Source: CAZSAT01 sp964604675
Lineage (GTDB): Bacteria > Myxococcota_A > UBA796 > CAJQPC01
Assembly (NCBI GenBank): GCA_964604675.1
Contig: CAZSAT010000010.1
Span: 31,907 to 95,906, forward strand
Reading direction: 5' to 3'
DNA: 64,000 nucleotides
A program made the position numbers and the translations under genes. Position 1 is the first letter of the stretch. Each line of letters begins with the position of its first letter. Below the pieces are notes generated by a model. That model saw nothing but the letters and a program-made list of their open reading frames with translations. It had not been told where the DNA came from and ran no database searches. Positions 1 to 7,986 of the stretch are shown one piece after another.

Positions 1-26
1 GCGCAGCACGACGCAGCTCGGAACGG

Positions 27-32
27 TTAGCT
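27..32 (+). promoter_or_regulatory. Putative -10 element for leaderless transcript of the aldolase gene
   Basis: TTAGCT ends 7 bases before the ATG at 40 and no purine-rich ribosome site lies between. The same spacing recurs at several genes in the window. The call is an inference from position; the -35 region is cut short by the window edge. Confidence 0.35.
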
Positions 33-39
33 CCGACGC

Positions 40-915
40 ATGCGTGAGCGCCTCACCGAGCGGGAGCTGAGGGAGCAGCTGCTCTTCTTCTCCCACAAGG
101 TCTACGAGCAGAACCTGTTGGTCGCCCTCGATGGGAACCTCAGCGTGCGCATGCCCGACGGCAACATCCTCTGCACCCAGGCTGGCTGCCACAAGGGCTT
201 CCTGACCGACGACCAGCTGGTGGTCATCGACTCCAAGGGCCACAAGGTGCGCGGCAAGGGTCGGCCCACCTCCGAGATGCTGATGCACCTCGCTTGCTAC
301 GAGGAGCGCCCCGACTGCCAGGCTGTCGTGCACGCCCATCCACCGATGGCGATCGCCTTCACCCTCGCCAATGTCTCGATGGCGCGCTGCATCCTGCCCG
401 AGGTGGTGCTCACCCTCGGCACCGTCCCGACCGTGCCCTACGAGACCACCGGCACCCAGACCCTCGCCGACCGCATCCGCCCCTTCATCGCGGAGCACGA
501 CGCGATCCTGATGGACACCCACGGCGCGGTCTGCCTGGGCACCAGCCTCCTCGAGGCCTTCTGCCGCCTCGAGATCGTCGAGCACACCGCCAAGATCACC
601 AAGCTCGCGCGCGACATGGGCGGCGCCAAGGAGCTGGAGCCTTCGGAGGCTGTGAGGCTGCGGTCCATGGGCTTGAAGCGCTACGGCGGCCCGCCGGGCG
701 CCGTAGCGCGCGCCGACGATCCGAACGCTGACCTGCCGCCGGCCTGCCAGGGCTGCTCGGGGTGCGACAACCCCCACCCCGCAGGCATCGGGCCCAAGCC
801 CAACCTCGACGTGCGGCTCGCGCGGGTCGTGTCGTCGCCCCCGCCGCCGAGCGTGCCGCCTCGGGTGGCGGCGATGGTCGAGGAAGAGGTGATCAGGCTG
901 CTGGGTGAGCGGTAG
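40..915 (+). CDS. Class II aldolase/adducin family protein
   Basis: Predicted zinc-dependent class II aldolase of the L-fuculose-phosphate aldolase fold, a cytoplasmic enzyme that cleaves a phosphorylated sugar or related hydroxy acid; the substrate cannot be told from sequence. Seen directly: the Zn-binding pair H98 and H100 in HAHPP, a third metal His at H161 in DTHGA, and an acidic residue E79 (TSEMLMH) in the usual catalytic position. The core covers about residues 5-210. An unusual tail follows, with a cluster ACQGCSGC at about 233-240 that could bind a metal or be a structural zinc knuckle. The start at base 40 has no Shine-Dalgarno but has TTAGCT 7 bases upstream, so the transcript is probably leaderless. 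The next gene is convergent. Confidence 0.85.
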   Translation: MRERLTERELREQLLFFSHKVYEQNLLVALDGNLSVRMPDGNILCTQAGCHKGFLTDDQLVVIDSKGHKVRGKGRPTSEMLMHLACYEERPDCQAVVHAHPPMAIAFTLANVSMARCILPEVVLTLGTVPTVPYETTGTQTLADRIRPFIAEHDAILMDTHGAVCLGTSLLEAFCRLEIVEHTAKITKLARDMGGAKELEPSEAVRLRSMGLKRYGGPPGAVARADDPNADLPPACQGCSGCDNPHPAGIGPKPNLDVRLARVVSSPPPPSVPPRVAAMVEEEVIRLLGER

Positions 916-933
916 GCGCTCGCCCGGCGAGGC

Positions 934-1755
934 CTACTGCTCGATCTCGGTGTCGCGGCTGATCCGCGTGGCCTCGACCTCGCCAGCGATCGCCAGGTAG
1001 TCGCCCAGGTCGTAGGCGAAGGTGCCGTAGAGCTCCCCTTCGGTGCTCAGCTCGCCCTCGAGGTCCACCGGCACTTCGTAGCCGTAGATGTCGAGCGCGG
1101 CGTCGCCGACCACGAAGCCGGCTTCGTTCTCGAGGTCGTAGTTGAAGTCGAGGTCGATCTCGAAGCCCTGCAGCGACACGTAGCAGTTGCTGTCGCCGTA
1201 GCCGACGTCGCCTTCCTGGTCGATGACCGCGGTGAGGGCGCCCGAGCATGCGGCGCTGTAGCCGCTGATGGTGACCTCCACGACCGTGGTGCCCGTGTAG
1301 GTGCCGGCGTAGGCCGACTGCACGAGCACGCCGCCGATGGTGTAGGCGAGCCGATCGCCGTTGGGCAGCTCGGCGGTCGCGGTCAGCGCGTGGGTGCCGA
1401 CCCCGAGGGAGTCGTCCTCGATCCAGGTTCCGGTCGGGAGCCAGTCTTCGTCGACGTTCGAGGACCAGCTGATGCCCTCGAAGTCCATCTCGTTGCCGTC
1501 GGCGTCCATCACGTACGCTTCGTAGGCGTTGACTTCCTCCCAGGGCAGGTAGTCGCCGGACGCGGGCTGCACGATCACGAGGCTGGCGCCGTCGTACTCC
1601 GAGAAGTCCTCCTCCTCGACGGGCTTCTCGGCCGAGCCGGTGTCTTCGGCTGCGCCTTCGTCCGTCACCTCGTCGTCGAAGGTGCCTTCGGTGACCAGGT
1701 ACTGGGGGCCGCAGCCGACGGCGAAGATCGACAGGAGCGTGCTGGTGCGGATCAT
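934..1755 (-). CDS. Lipoprotein with Ig-like/beta-sandwich body, unknown function
   Basis: 273 residues. The N-terminus MIRTSTLLSIFAVGC is a lipoprotein signal with lipobox AVGC (modified Cys at 15). It is followed by an acidic Thr/Asp/Glu-rich linker to about residue 55, typical of outer-surface lipoproteins of Myxococcota. The rest is beta-strand-rich with alternating hydrophobics and two Cys (about 160 and 183) that could form a disulfide. I do not recognise a named family. ATG at 1755 is the only start that puts the lipobox correctly. The gene is convergent with the aldolase (18-base gap) and downstream of the hybrid kinase on the same strand, but a 58-base gap with its own TACCGT-like -10 suggests separate transcription. 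Confidence 0.7.
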   Translation of the reverse strand: MIRTSTLLSIFAVGCGPQYLVTEGTFDDEVTDEGAAEDTGSAEKPVEEEDFSEYDGASLVIVQPASGDYLPWEEVNAYEAYVMDADGNEMDFEGISWSSNVDEDWLPTGTWIEDDSLGVGTHALTATAELPNGDRLAYTIGGVLVQSAYAGTYTGTTVVEVTISGYSAACSGALTAVIDQEGDVGYGDSNCYVSLQGFEIDLDFNYDLENEAGFVVGDAALDIYGYEVPVDLEGELSTEGELYGTFAYDLGDYLAIAGEVEATRISRDTEIEQ

Positions 1756-1813
1756 GGCGGGAGTCCTCGGGCGGAGCGAACGGTAGCACCGCGATCGCCG
1801 GTGTCGCCTCGGC

Positions 1814-3388
1814 TCAGCCCCGGTTTCTCAGGGCTTCACGTATTCTTCGCCGGAGCTCCTCCGGTTCGTAGGGCTTCTCGAGCACCCGGTCCGTGTGCTC
1901 CTCGAGGAAGGTCTTGGCGGCCTCGGTCCAGGCGCCATCCGTCACGAACACGATCCGATCGAGCAGCGCGGGGTGGGACGCGGCGAGCCGGTGGTGGATC
2001 TCCATGCCGGAGACGTCCGGCATGAGCAGGTCGCAGACCACCGCGTCGGGCGGATCCGTGATGATGCGCTCGAGGGCGTCACGCCCGGAGGTGCAGGTCT
2101 CGACGCTCCTCGCGGCGCGGAGCAGCCTCTGCAGGGAGCGCACGATGGCCGGATCGTTGTCGACGACGAGGATCCGAGCGCCGGCCAGCGGATCGTGCTG
2201 TCCTTCGGCGACCATCTGGAACGACTGGGTCTCCGTGATCACCGCGGGCAAGCGCATGGTGACCCGTGTGCCGCCGCCGGCACGTGCCTCGGCGTGCAGC
2301 TCGCCGTCGAGGTCGGTGGCGATGCTGCGGCAGACGAACAAGCGGACGCGCGCGCGCTGGTCGGCCTGGTGGGTCTGGCCGTAGGGCTCTGCGTCCGGGG
2401 CGAGCACGCTCGGCGGAAGGGTCGGGCCGTTGTCCTCCACGACGATCCGGACGTGGTCGCGCTCGCGCCCGGTGGAGAGCCGGACCAGCCCGTCGGTCTG
2501 GTGCTCCGGGAGGTTGTCGAGCGCGTTGGTGAGCAGGTTCAGCACGACCAGCGCGATGCGCCCGGGTGCGGCCATGACCATGGGCACCCGCCGCAGGTCG
2601 AGCTCCAGCTTGGCGTGCTGGCGCAGCTCGTGGCGCAACAGGGAGCTGGCCTGCTCGACCTCGCGGTTCGGCTCGATCGCTGCGGTGGCGCCGGCTCGGG
2701 CGCGTGACAAGCCGCGGAGATCCTGGACCACGCCCCGGATGCGCTGGAGCCCCACCACGCTCTCGCCGAGGAGGTCCGCGACGTCGTCGGAGACGCCGGG
2801 CCATCGAGCGGTCTCGAGCAGCTCGCGCACACGCGCGGCGGTGGGCATGTCGGCGTGCTGCAGGGCCGTGGGCACCAGCACCTCGAGCAGCTCGACCAGG
2901 TCGCCGAACACGTTCTGGAGCTCGTCGAGGTTCGCCAGCACGAAGGCGGCGGGGTTGTTGATCTCGTGGGACACGCCAGCGGCCAGGCGCCCGAGGGTGG
3001 CCAGGCGTTCCAGCTCGACCGCGTGCGCGCGCACCGCGTCGAGGTCCTGAGCCTCCAGGCCTCCAGGAGGCGCATCGCCGCTGCGGGCCGCTTCTCCGCA
3101 GGCCACCAGGGCGCGTCCGAGCGGCACGTAGTCCTGGGCGCCGCGGCGGACGAGGCTCACCGCCCGCGTGACCGTCGGACGCGCGGTGGTGACGACCACC
3201 GGCACCGTGGCTTCGTCCAACACCCGGCTCAGGTCGCTGCCCTCGTAGACCAGCAACACGTCGAAGTCGCCGGCTTCCAGCTCCTGGGCGAGCTGGTCGT
3301 TGCGCTCCACGCTCACCAGCGTGGCGCCGGGCATGGGGGCGCGCGGTCCGGCGGCGGGGAGCAGTTCGAGGATCCGGATGCGACGCAT
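1814..3388 (-). CDS. Hybrid sensor histidine kinase with C-terminal receiver
   Basis: 524 residues, no membrane segment, so probably a cytoplasmic phosphorelay protein. Domain order: residues 1-115 look like a degenerate receiver-type alpha/beta domain (LLVYEGSDLS, VVVTTARPT); HisKA at about 130-200 with phospho-acceptor H141 in GVSHEINNP; HATPase at about 240-385 with N-box LNLLTNALDN and a G1-like VEDNGP; receiver at about 405-520 with LVVDNDPA, phospho-acceptor D453 (CDLLMP) and the conserved Lys in EKPYEP. The G2 box is poor (the GTGLGL-type loop is replaced by RARVRLFVCRS), so ATP binding should be tested. It diverges from the ABC ATPase gene across 35 bp. TATCCT lies 10 bases upstream of its ATG. 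Confidence 0.85.
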   Translation of the reverse strand: MRRIRILELLPAAGPRAPMPGATLVSVERNDQLAQELEAGDFDVLLVYEGSDLSRVLDEATVPVVVTTARPTVTRAVSLVRRGAQDYVPLGRALVACGEAARSGDAPPGGLEAQDLDAVRAHAVELERLATLGRLAAGVSHEINNPAAFVLANLDELQNVFGDLVELLEVLVPTALQHADMPTAARVRELLETARWPGVSDDVADLLGESVVGLQRIRGVVQDLRGLSRARAGATAAIEPNREVEQASSLLRHELRQHAKLELDLRRVPMVMAAPGRIALVVLNLLTNALDNLPEHQTDGLVRLSTGRERDHVRIVVEDNGPTLPPSVLAPDAEPYGQTHQADQRARVRLFVCRSIATDLDGELHAEARAGGGTRVTMRLPAVITETQSFQMVAEGQHDPLAGARILVVDNDPAIVRSLQRLLRAARSVETCTSGRDALERIITDPPDAVVCDLLMPDVSGMEIHHRLAASHPALLDRIVFVTDGAWTEAAKTFLEEHTDRVLEKPYEPEELRRRIREALRNRG

Positions 3389-3423
3389 GTCGGGACCGAG
3401 GATACGCCCTGAGGGGAGGTCCA

Positions 3424-4374
3424 GTGGCCGTCATCGAGGTGGAGTCCCTGGAGAAGCGCTACGGCGAGCACGCCGCCCTGGGTGGGGTGAGCTTCGAGGT
3501 CCAGCGCGGCGAGGTGGTGGGATTCCTCGGGCCCAATGGCGCCGGCAAGACCACCACCATGAAGATCCTCACGGGCTACATCAGCCCCAGTGGTGGCCGC
3601 GCCACGGTGGCCGGCCACGACGTGGTCACCGCGCCGGAGCAGGTGCGGGCGCGGCTGGGCTACCTGCCCGAAGCCGCGCCGGTCTACCCGGAGATGCGGG
3701 TCGAGGACTACCTCGAGTTCGTCGGGCGGGTCAGGGGACTGGGCCGGTCGGAGCGGGCGTCCGCGGTGGCGCGCGCGATGGAACGCACCGGCCTGAGCCC
3801 GCGGGCACGGCAGACCATCGGCACCCTGTCCAAGGGCTACCGACAGCGCGTCGGGCTGGCCCAGGCCATCCTGCACGAGCCCGACCTGCTCATCCTGGAC
3901 GAGCCGACGAGCGGCCTCGACCCCAACCAGATCTCCGACATCCGCGCCTTGATCCGGGAGCTCGGGCAGAAGAAGACCGTGCTCCTGAGCACCCACATCC
4001 TCTCCGAGGTGCAGGCCACCTGCGACCGCGTGTTGATCCTGCACCAGGGGCGGCTCGTGGCCGACGGCCCCACCGCCGAGGTCACCGCACAGGAGCGGTC
4101 GGAGCTCACCCACGTGGTCTTCGGGCCGGGTGGCGTCACCCTTCCCCGCGAGGCCGTGTGCGAGGCGGTGCGGGCGATTCCAGGGGTGTCGGATGCGCGC
4201 GTCGTGGCCACGGCCGAGAGCGATCCCGGTGAAGCCCCCCTGTTGGTGAAGGCGCCGGGCGACGTGCGCCGGGAGCTCTTCCAGCTGGCGGTCGATCGCG
4301 GTCTGGTGTTGTTGGAGCTGCGCCGGGAGCGGCGTGACCTCGAGGAGGTGTTCCGCAGCCTGACCGCGGGGTAG
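3424..4374 (+). CDS. ABC transporter ATP-binding protein (GldA/CcmA type)
   Basis: 316-residue ATPase subunit of an ABC-2 type exporter. Walker A GPNGAGKTTT at 36-45, signature LSKGYRQR at about 138-145, Walker B LLILDEPTSG and the H-loop STHIL are all intact, so it should hydrolyse ATP. After about residue 220 comes the roughly 95-residue C-terminal domain seen in the gliding/NosY-like subfamily. The GTG start at 3424 is preceded by GAGGGGAGGT. The partner permease is not next door: the following gene is on the other strand, so this subunit must work with a membrane protein encoded elsewhere. A role in gliding or in lipoprotein/polysaccharide export would be inference only. Confidence 0.9.
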   Translation: MAVIEVESLEKRYGEHAALGGVSFEVQRGEVVGFLGPNGAGKTTTMKILTGYISPSGGRATVAGHDVVTAPEQVRARLGYLPEAAPVYPEMRVEDYLEFVGRVRGLGRSERASAVARAMERTGLSPRARQTIGTLSKGYRQRVGLAQAILHEPDLLILDEPTSGLDPNQISDIRALIRELGQKKTVLLSTHILSEVQATCDRVLILHQGRLVADGPTAEVTAQERSELTHVVFGPGGVTLPREAVCEAVRAIPGVSDARVVATAESDPGEAPLLVKAPGDVRRELFQLAVDRGLVLLELRRERRDLEEVFRSLTAG

Positions 4375-4378
4375 CTGC

Positions 4379-4948
4379 CTACAGCAGGTACACCCAGGCG
4401 GCGTACCCGCCCGCGATCACGAACATCACGCCGATGAGGCCGCCCGCGATCTTCATCCCGTCCTCGACCTTCATCGGCGCCTTCTTTGGCGCCCGCACGG
4501 GCTCGGCGGCGCGGGCGGCTGCACGGCGCTCGGCGGCCTCCCTCTGCTCGTTGGCGAGCACCGCATCGGTCTTGCGCCAGCCCTTGACCTGCTGTTCCGA
4601 GATGCGGAGGCTGCCCAGGTCCACGCCGATGAGCTGGAAGACCTCGGCGAACTCGGGCCGTGCCCCGATGGGTTCCCAGCCGCCGCCGGCGATCTTGACC
4701 TGCTCGCGCCCCTTCAGGCTGCCGGCGTAGATCAGCTGGCGCACGGCGTAGCGGTCCAGCGTGCCCAGGGACTCGCCGCGCGGGCCCTTCAAGTCGGCGA
4801 ACAGCGCGTCGGGCACGCCGGCTTCGCCGGGCATGGGGGGCACGAACGCGTGCATGCACGCCGGGCAGATCAGCTCGTCTTCGTCGGCGATGCTCTCGCT
4901 GGCGTCGAAGGACGAGCTGCAGTTCGGGCAGGTGACCGGTGCGCTCAT
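4379..4948 (-). CDS. Zinc-ribbon, GYF-like domain, single-pass membrane protein
   Basis: 189 residues. N-terminal zinc ribbon with CPNC (8-11) and CPAC (29-32), a GYF_2/DUF4339-like segment at about 55-100 (SLGTLDRYAVRQLI...GGWEPIG), a charged Ala/Arg/Glu helix at about 130-165, and one C-terminal membrane helix (about 168-188) ending with the chain. It is probably tail-anchored with its domains in the cytoplasm. The architecture resembles sensory or scaffold proteins common in Myxococcota, but no specific function can be assigned. It is convergent with the ABC gene (4-base gap) and its start lies 46 bases from selB on the opposite strand, a compact divergent arrangement. Confidence 0.7.
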   Translation of the reverse strand: MSAPVTCPNCSSSFDASESIADEDELICPACMHAFVPPMPGEAGVPDALFADLKGPRGESLGTLDRYAVRQLIYAGSLKGREQVKIAGGGWEPIGARPEFAEVFQLIGVDLGSLRISEQQVKGWRKTDAVLANEQREAAERRAAARAAEPVRAPKKAPMKVEDGMKIAGGLIGVMFVIAGGYAAWVYLL

Positions 4949-4994
4949 GGCTCGACGAGCCTACAACGGGCGGCGGAGGACGATAGGCGTCGGC

Positions 4995-6830
4995 ATGGCG
5001 GAGGCGCTCTACATCGTCGGCACGGCCGGCCACATCGACCACGGCAAGACGAGCCTCGTGCGCGCGCTCACGGGTCGGGACCTCGACACCCTGCCCGAGG
5101 AGCGGCGCCGGGGCATCACCATCGCGCTCGGCTTCACGCGCCTCGATCTGGACGAGAGCCGGAGCCTGGCGTTCATCGACTGTCCCGGCCACGAGCGCCT
5201 CGTCCGCACCATGATCGCCGGTGCGAGCGGCATCGACGCCGTGCTGCTCTGTGTGAGCGCGTCGGAGGGTCTCATGCCCCAGACCCGTGAGCACCTGGCC
5301 ATCGTCGAGCTGCTCGGCGTGAAGCACGGGCTGGTCGCGCTGACCATGGCGGACCTGGTGGACGACGAGCTGGCCGAGCTCGCCGCGGAGGAGGTCGCCG
5401 ACGAGCTGGTGGGCACCCCCCTCGAAGGTGCGCGCGTGATCGTCACCTCGGCCGAGACGGGCGCGGGCCTCGACGAGCTGCGGGGCGCCCTGGCCGAGCT
5501 GCCGGTCGACAGCCGGCGCGACCACGGCCCCTTCCGACTTCCCGTGGACCGGTGCTTCGTCATGAAGGGCTTCGGCACCGTCGTCACCGGCACGGTCCAG
5601 TCGGGTCGGGTGGTCGACGGCGACGAGGTGGTCCTCCTCCCCACGGGCGAGAAGGCGCGGGTGCGGGGCGTTCAGGTCCACGGCGAGGGCGTCGACGCCA
5701 GCCGCGCCGGCTTGCGGACCGCACTGAACCTGGCCGGTGTGGAGCGTGAGGCCCTCCCTCGGGGCACCGTGCTCGCCCACCCGGACCGTCTCGCCGCCAC
5801 GTCGATGCTGGACGTGCGCTACCGCCACCTCGACGACGCCGTGCCGATGGAGGCCGGGGTGCGCGTGCGCCTCTGCCTCGGCACGGCCGAGGTGCTGGCC
5901 GTGCTCGACCCGCTGGACCAGGACCAGCTCCTGCCGGGCGCGGTGGGCTTTGCCCAGATCCGGACGAGCGAGCCGGTGGTGTGCCTGCCGGGTGACCGCT
6001 TCGTGGTGCGTCGCGAGTCCCCGATCACCACCCTGGGGGGCGGCACGGTGCTCGACCCGTGGGCCAGCCGCATCCGTCGTCGCGACAAGCCTCGCGCGGT
6101 CGCGCAGCTCGAGCGGCTCGAGGCCGGGGAGGTGGCGGTGCTGCTCGAACGAGCCGGCGCGCCCGGACTGCCCAAGGAGCTCGCCGCCCGGCGCGCACCC
6201 GATGCCGGAGAAGCCCTCGGCGACGTGGTGTTGGCCCCGGCCGAGCTCGCGGCCCACGAGGGGGCGGTGCTCGCTGGCCTGCGCGGTTGGCACACCGAGC
6301 GACCCCTCGAGGCCGGTGCGCCGCGGCGCGCTCTGTGCCGGGGTCGCCTCGAGGCCCTCTCGGGGGTGGCGTTCAGCGCGCTCGTCACCCGGATGGAAGG
6401 CCAGGGCTCGCTGGTGATCGAGGGTCCCCGAGCCCGGCTCCCCGGCTTCCAGGTGCGCCTGGACGCTGCGCAACAGGCCAGCGTGTCCACGCTGCTCGAC
6501 CGCCTCGTCCCGACCGGGCTGGGAGGCCTCGACGCGGCCGAAGCCACCGAGGGCCTGCCGGACGGCGACGCGCTGCTCGCCCACCTGGTCAGCGGCGGAC
6601 GCGTGGGACGGGTGGGTCCGCGGGTGTTCGACGGCCGCCACCTCCGCGATCTGGTGGGGAGGGTCCGCGCCGTGCTGGCCGCGGAGGGCGAGCTCACGCC
6701 CGGGCGCTTCAAGGAGCTCACGGGGCTCTCCCGGAAGGGCGCGATCCCGCTGCTGGAGTGGCTCGATCAGACCGGCGTGACCCTGCGCAAGGGTGACGTG
6801 CGCATCGCCCGGAAGTCTCCGCAGCGGTAG
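4995..6830 (+). CDS. selB: Selenocysteine-specific translation elongation factor SelB
   Basis: SelB brings Sec-tRNA(Sec) to the ribosome at UGA codons read through by a SECIS element. The 611-residue product has G1 GTAGHIDHGKTS (9-20), the SelB-type switch RRGITIALGF, G3 DCPGHE, EF-Tu-like domains II and III to about residue 370, and C-terminal winged helices ending in the SECIS-binding module (FKELTGLSRKGAIPLLEWL). The open frame extends upstream to 4761, but homology begins at MAEALYIVGTAGH, so ATG 4995 is chosen; TAGGCG lies 5 bases before it and suggests a leaderless message. Odd point: the guanine-specificity motif (N/T)KxD reads TMAD, with Met118 for Lys. No selA, selD or tRNA-Sec is in the window. 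Confidence 0.9.
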   Translation: MAEALYIVGTAGHIDHGKTSLVRALTGRDLDTLPEERRRGITIALGFTRLDLDESRSLAFIDCPGHERLVRTMIAGASGIDAVLLCVSASEGLMPQTREHLAIVELLGVKHGLVALTMADLVDDELAELAAEEVADELVGTPLEGARVIVTSAETGAGLDELRGALAELPVDSRRDHGPFRLPVDRCFVMKGFGTVVTGTVQSGRVVDGDEVVLLPTGEKARVRGVQVHGEGVDASRAGLRTALNLAGVEREALPRGTVLAHPDRLAATSMLDVRYRHLDDAVPMEAGVRVRLCLGTAEVLAVLDPLDQDQLLPGAVGFAQIRTSEPVVCLPGDRFVVRRESPITTLGGGTVLDPWASRIRRRDKPRAVAQLERLEAGEVAVLLERAGAPGLPKELAARRAPDAGEALGDVVLAPAELAAHEGAVLAGLRGWHTERPLEAGAPRRALCRGRLEALSGVAFSALVTRMEGQGSLVIEGPRARLPGFQVRLDAAQQASVSTLLDRLVPTGLGGLDAAEATEGLPDGDALLAHLVSGGRVGRVGPRVFDGRHLRDLVGRVRAVLAAEGELTPGRFKELTGLSRKGAIPLLEWLDQTGVTLRKGDVRIARKSPQR

Positions 6831-6900
6831 CTGGTCCGTCGCGCCCCGGATCGGTTGCGGAGGCCCGTGCTACGCTCCCGCGGCAGTCCGGGAGAGGTCC

Positions 6901-7977
6901 TTGTTGCACAGGCTGGCGCCGCTGTTCGGCTGGGTTCTGATGTGCCTGATGGCCGTGCCCGCACTCGCGCAGGACGGTCCGACCGGCATCCTCCGGGTGG
7001 TGTCGGCGGTGCCTGGAAGCACGGTGCACATCGACTACGAGCAGGCGGGCGATGCCCCCCTCGTCAGCTACGTCTCCCCCGGTGCGCACACGGTGCGCGT
7101 GTCGGCCGACGGGCACGAACCCTTCGTCAGACGGGTCGAGGTCTTCGCCAACCAGACCACCGAGGTCTCCGCCCAGCTCCGTCCGGGCAAGGGCTCGGTG
7201 GAGTTCTTCGTGAAGCCCATGGGCGCGGTCGTGTTCATCCGGGGCAACGAGATCGGTCCTGCCCCGATCCGGCTGAGCCACCAGCAGGTCCAGGAGGGCA
7301 CCCACCCCTACGAGGTCCGCGCGCCGCGCTACGAGCCCGTGAAGGGCGAGTTCGACTTCGGGCTCGGGAAGAACGTGCTGCTGTACCACGAGCTCGAACC
7401 GTCCGCCGGGCGCTTCAGCATCACCTCGAACCCCGAGGGCGCGTCGGTCTGGCTCGACGGTCGCCCCGTGGGCGAGACCCCCGTCAACATGCGCGACGTC
7501 GCCCAGGGTGTGCACGTGGTGCGGCTCGAGGCGGAGGGCTTCGCCACGGTCATCTCGGAGGTCGACACCACCGATGGCAGCAAGGGCGTGGTGACCGAGC
7601 GCCTCCAGTCCAAGGGCGCCAAGGTGGTGCTCAAGACCGGGCATGCCGAGGGCGTGGCGCGCGTGCAGGGCCAGGTGCTCGGCAAGGGCAAGAAGGTCAA
7701 GCTCGAGCTGGGCAAGGGTCGCTACGACCTGACGCTCTCCAGCCCAAACGGCGAGGTCGCCGGTGTGCTCAAGGTGCCCGCGTCCGGCTGGATCGGTAGG
7801 AAGGCCGACTACGCCCACGGCACGCTGATCGAGGTGCCGCCCTTCTACCGCCGCTGGGGTTTCTGGACCGCGGTGGGCGTGGGGGCTGGCGGAGCCACCG
7901 CCGCCGCGGTGATCCTGTCCCGAGAGCCCGAGCCCGAGCCGCTGCCGGCTGGGGACCTCGTGGTCACGCTTCCTTAG
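6901..7977 (+). CDS. Exported PEGA-domain protein
   Basis: 358 residues from a TTG start at 6901, chosen because GGGAGAGG lies just upstream and because it gives a clean signal peptide (LHRLAPLFGWVL...ALA-Q, cleavage near residue 23). The mature part has three PEGA-type beta modules: about 26-90 (GILRVVSAVPGSTVHI), about 95-165 (VEFFVKPMGAVVFIRG) and about 175-235 (FSITSNPEGASVWLDG), a family often found in surface proteins linked to S-layer or wall attachment. A hydrophobic helix (RWGFWTAVGVGAGGATAAAVIL) near the C-terminus should anchor it. The giant DNDGDG lipoprotein starts 9 bases after its stop, so the two are probably co-transcribed. Binding partner unknown. Confidence 0.8.
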   Translation: MLHRLAPLFGWVLMCLMAVPALAQDGPTGILRVVSAVPGSTVHIDYEQAGDAPLVSYVSPGAHTVRVSADGHEPFVRRVEVFANQTTEVSAQLRPGKGSVEFFVKPMGAVVFIRGNEIGPAPIRLSHQQVQEGTHPYEVRAPRYEPVKGEFDFGLGKNVLLYHELEPSAGRFSITSNPEGASVWLDGRPVGETPVNMRDVAQGVHVVRLEAEGFATVISEVDTTDGSKGVVTERLQSKGAKVVLKTGHAEGVARVQGQVLGKGKKVKLELGKGRYDLTLSSPNGEVAGVLKVPASGWIGRKADYAHGTLIEVPPFYRRWGFWTAVGVGAGGATAAAVILSREPEPEPLPAGDLVVTLP

Positions 7978-7986
7978 GACCCGCGC

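Noticed and set aside
4761..4994. Extended N-terminus of SelB
   Set aside because: These 78 codons are antisense to the zinc-ribbon gene and show no SelB homology; the GTPase domain begins at ATG 4995.
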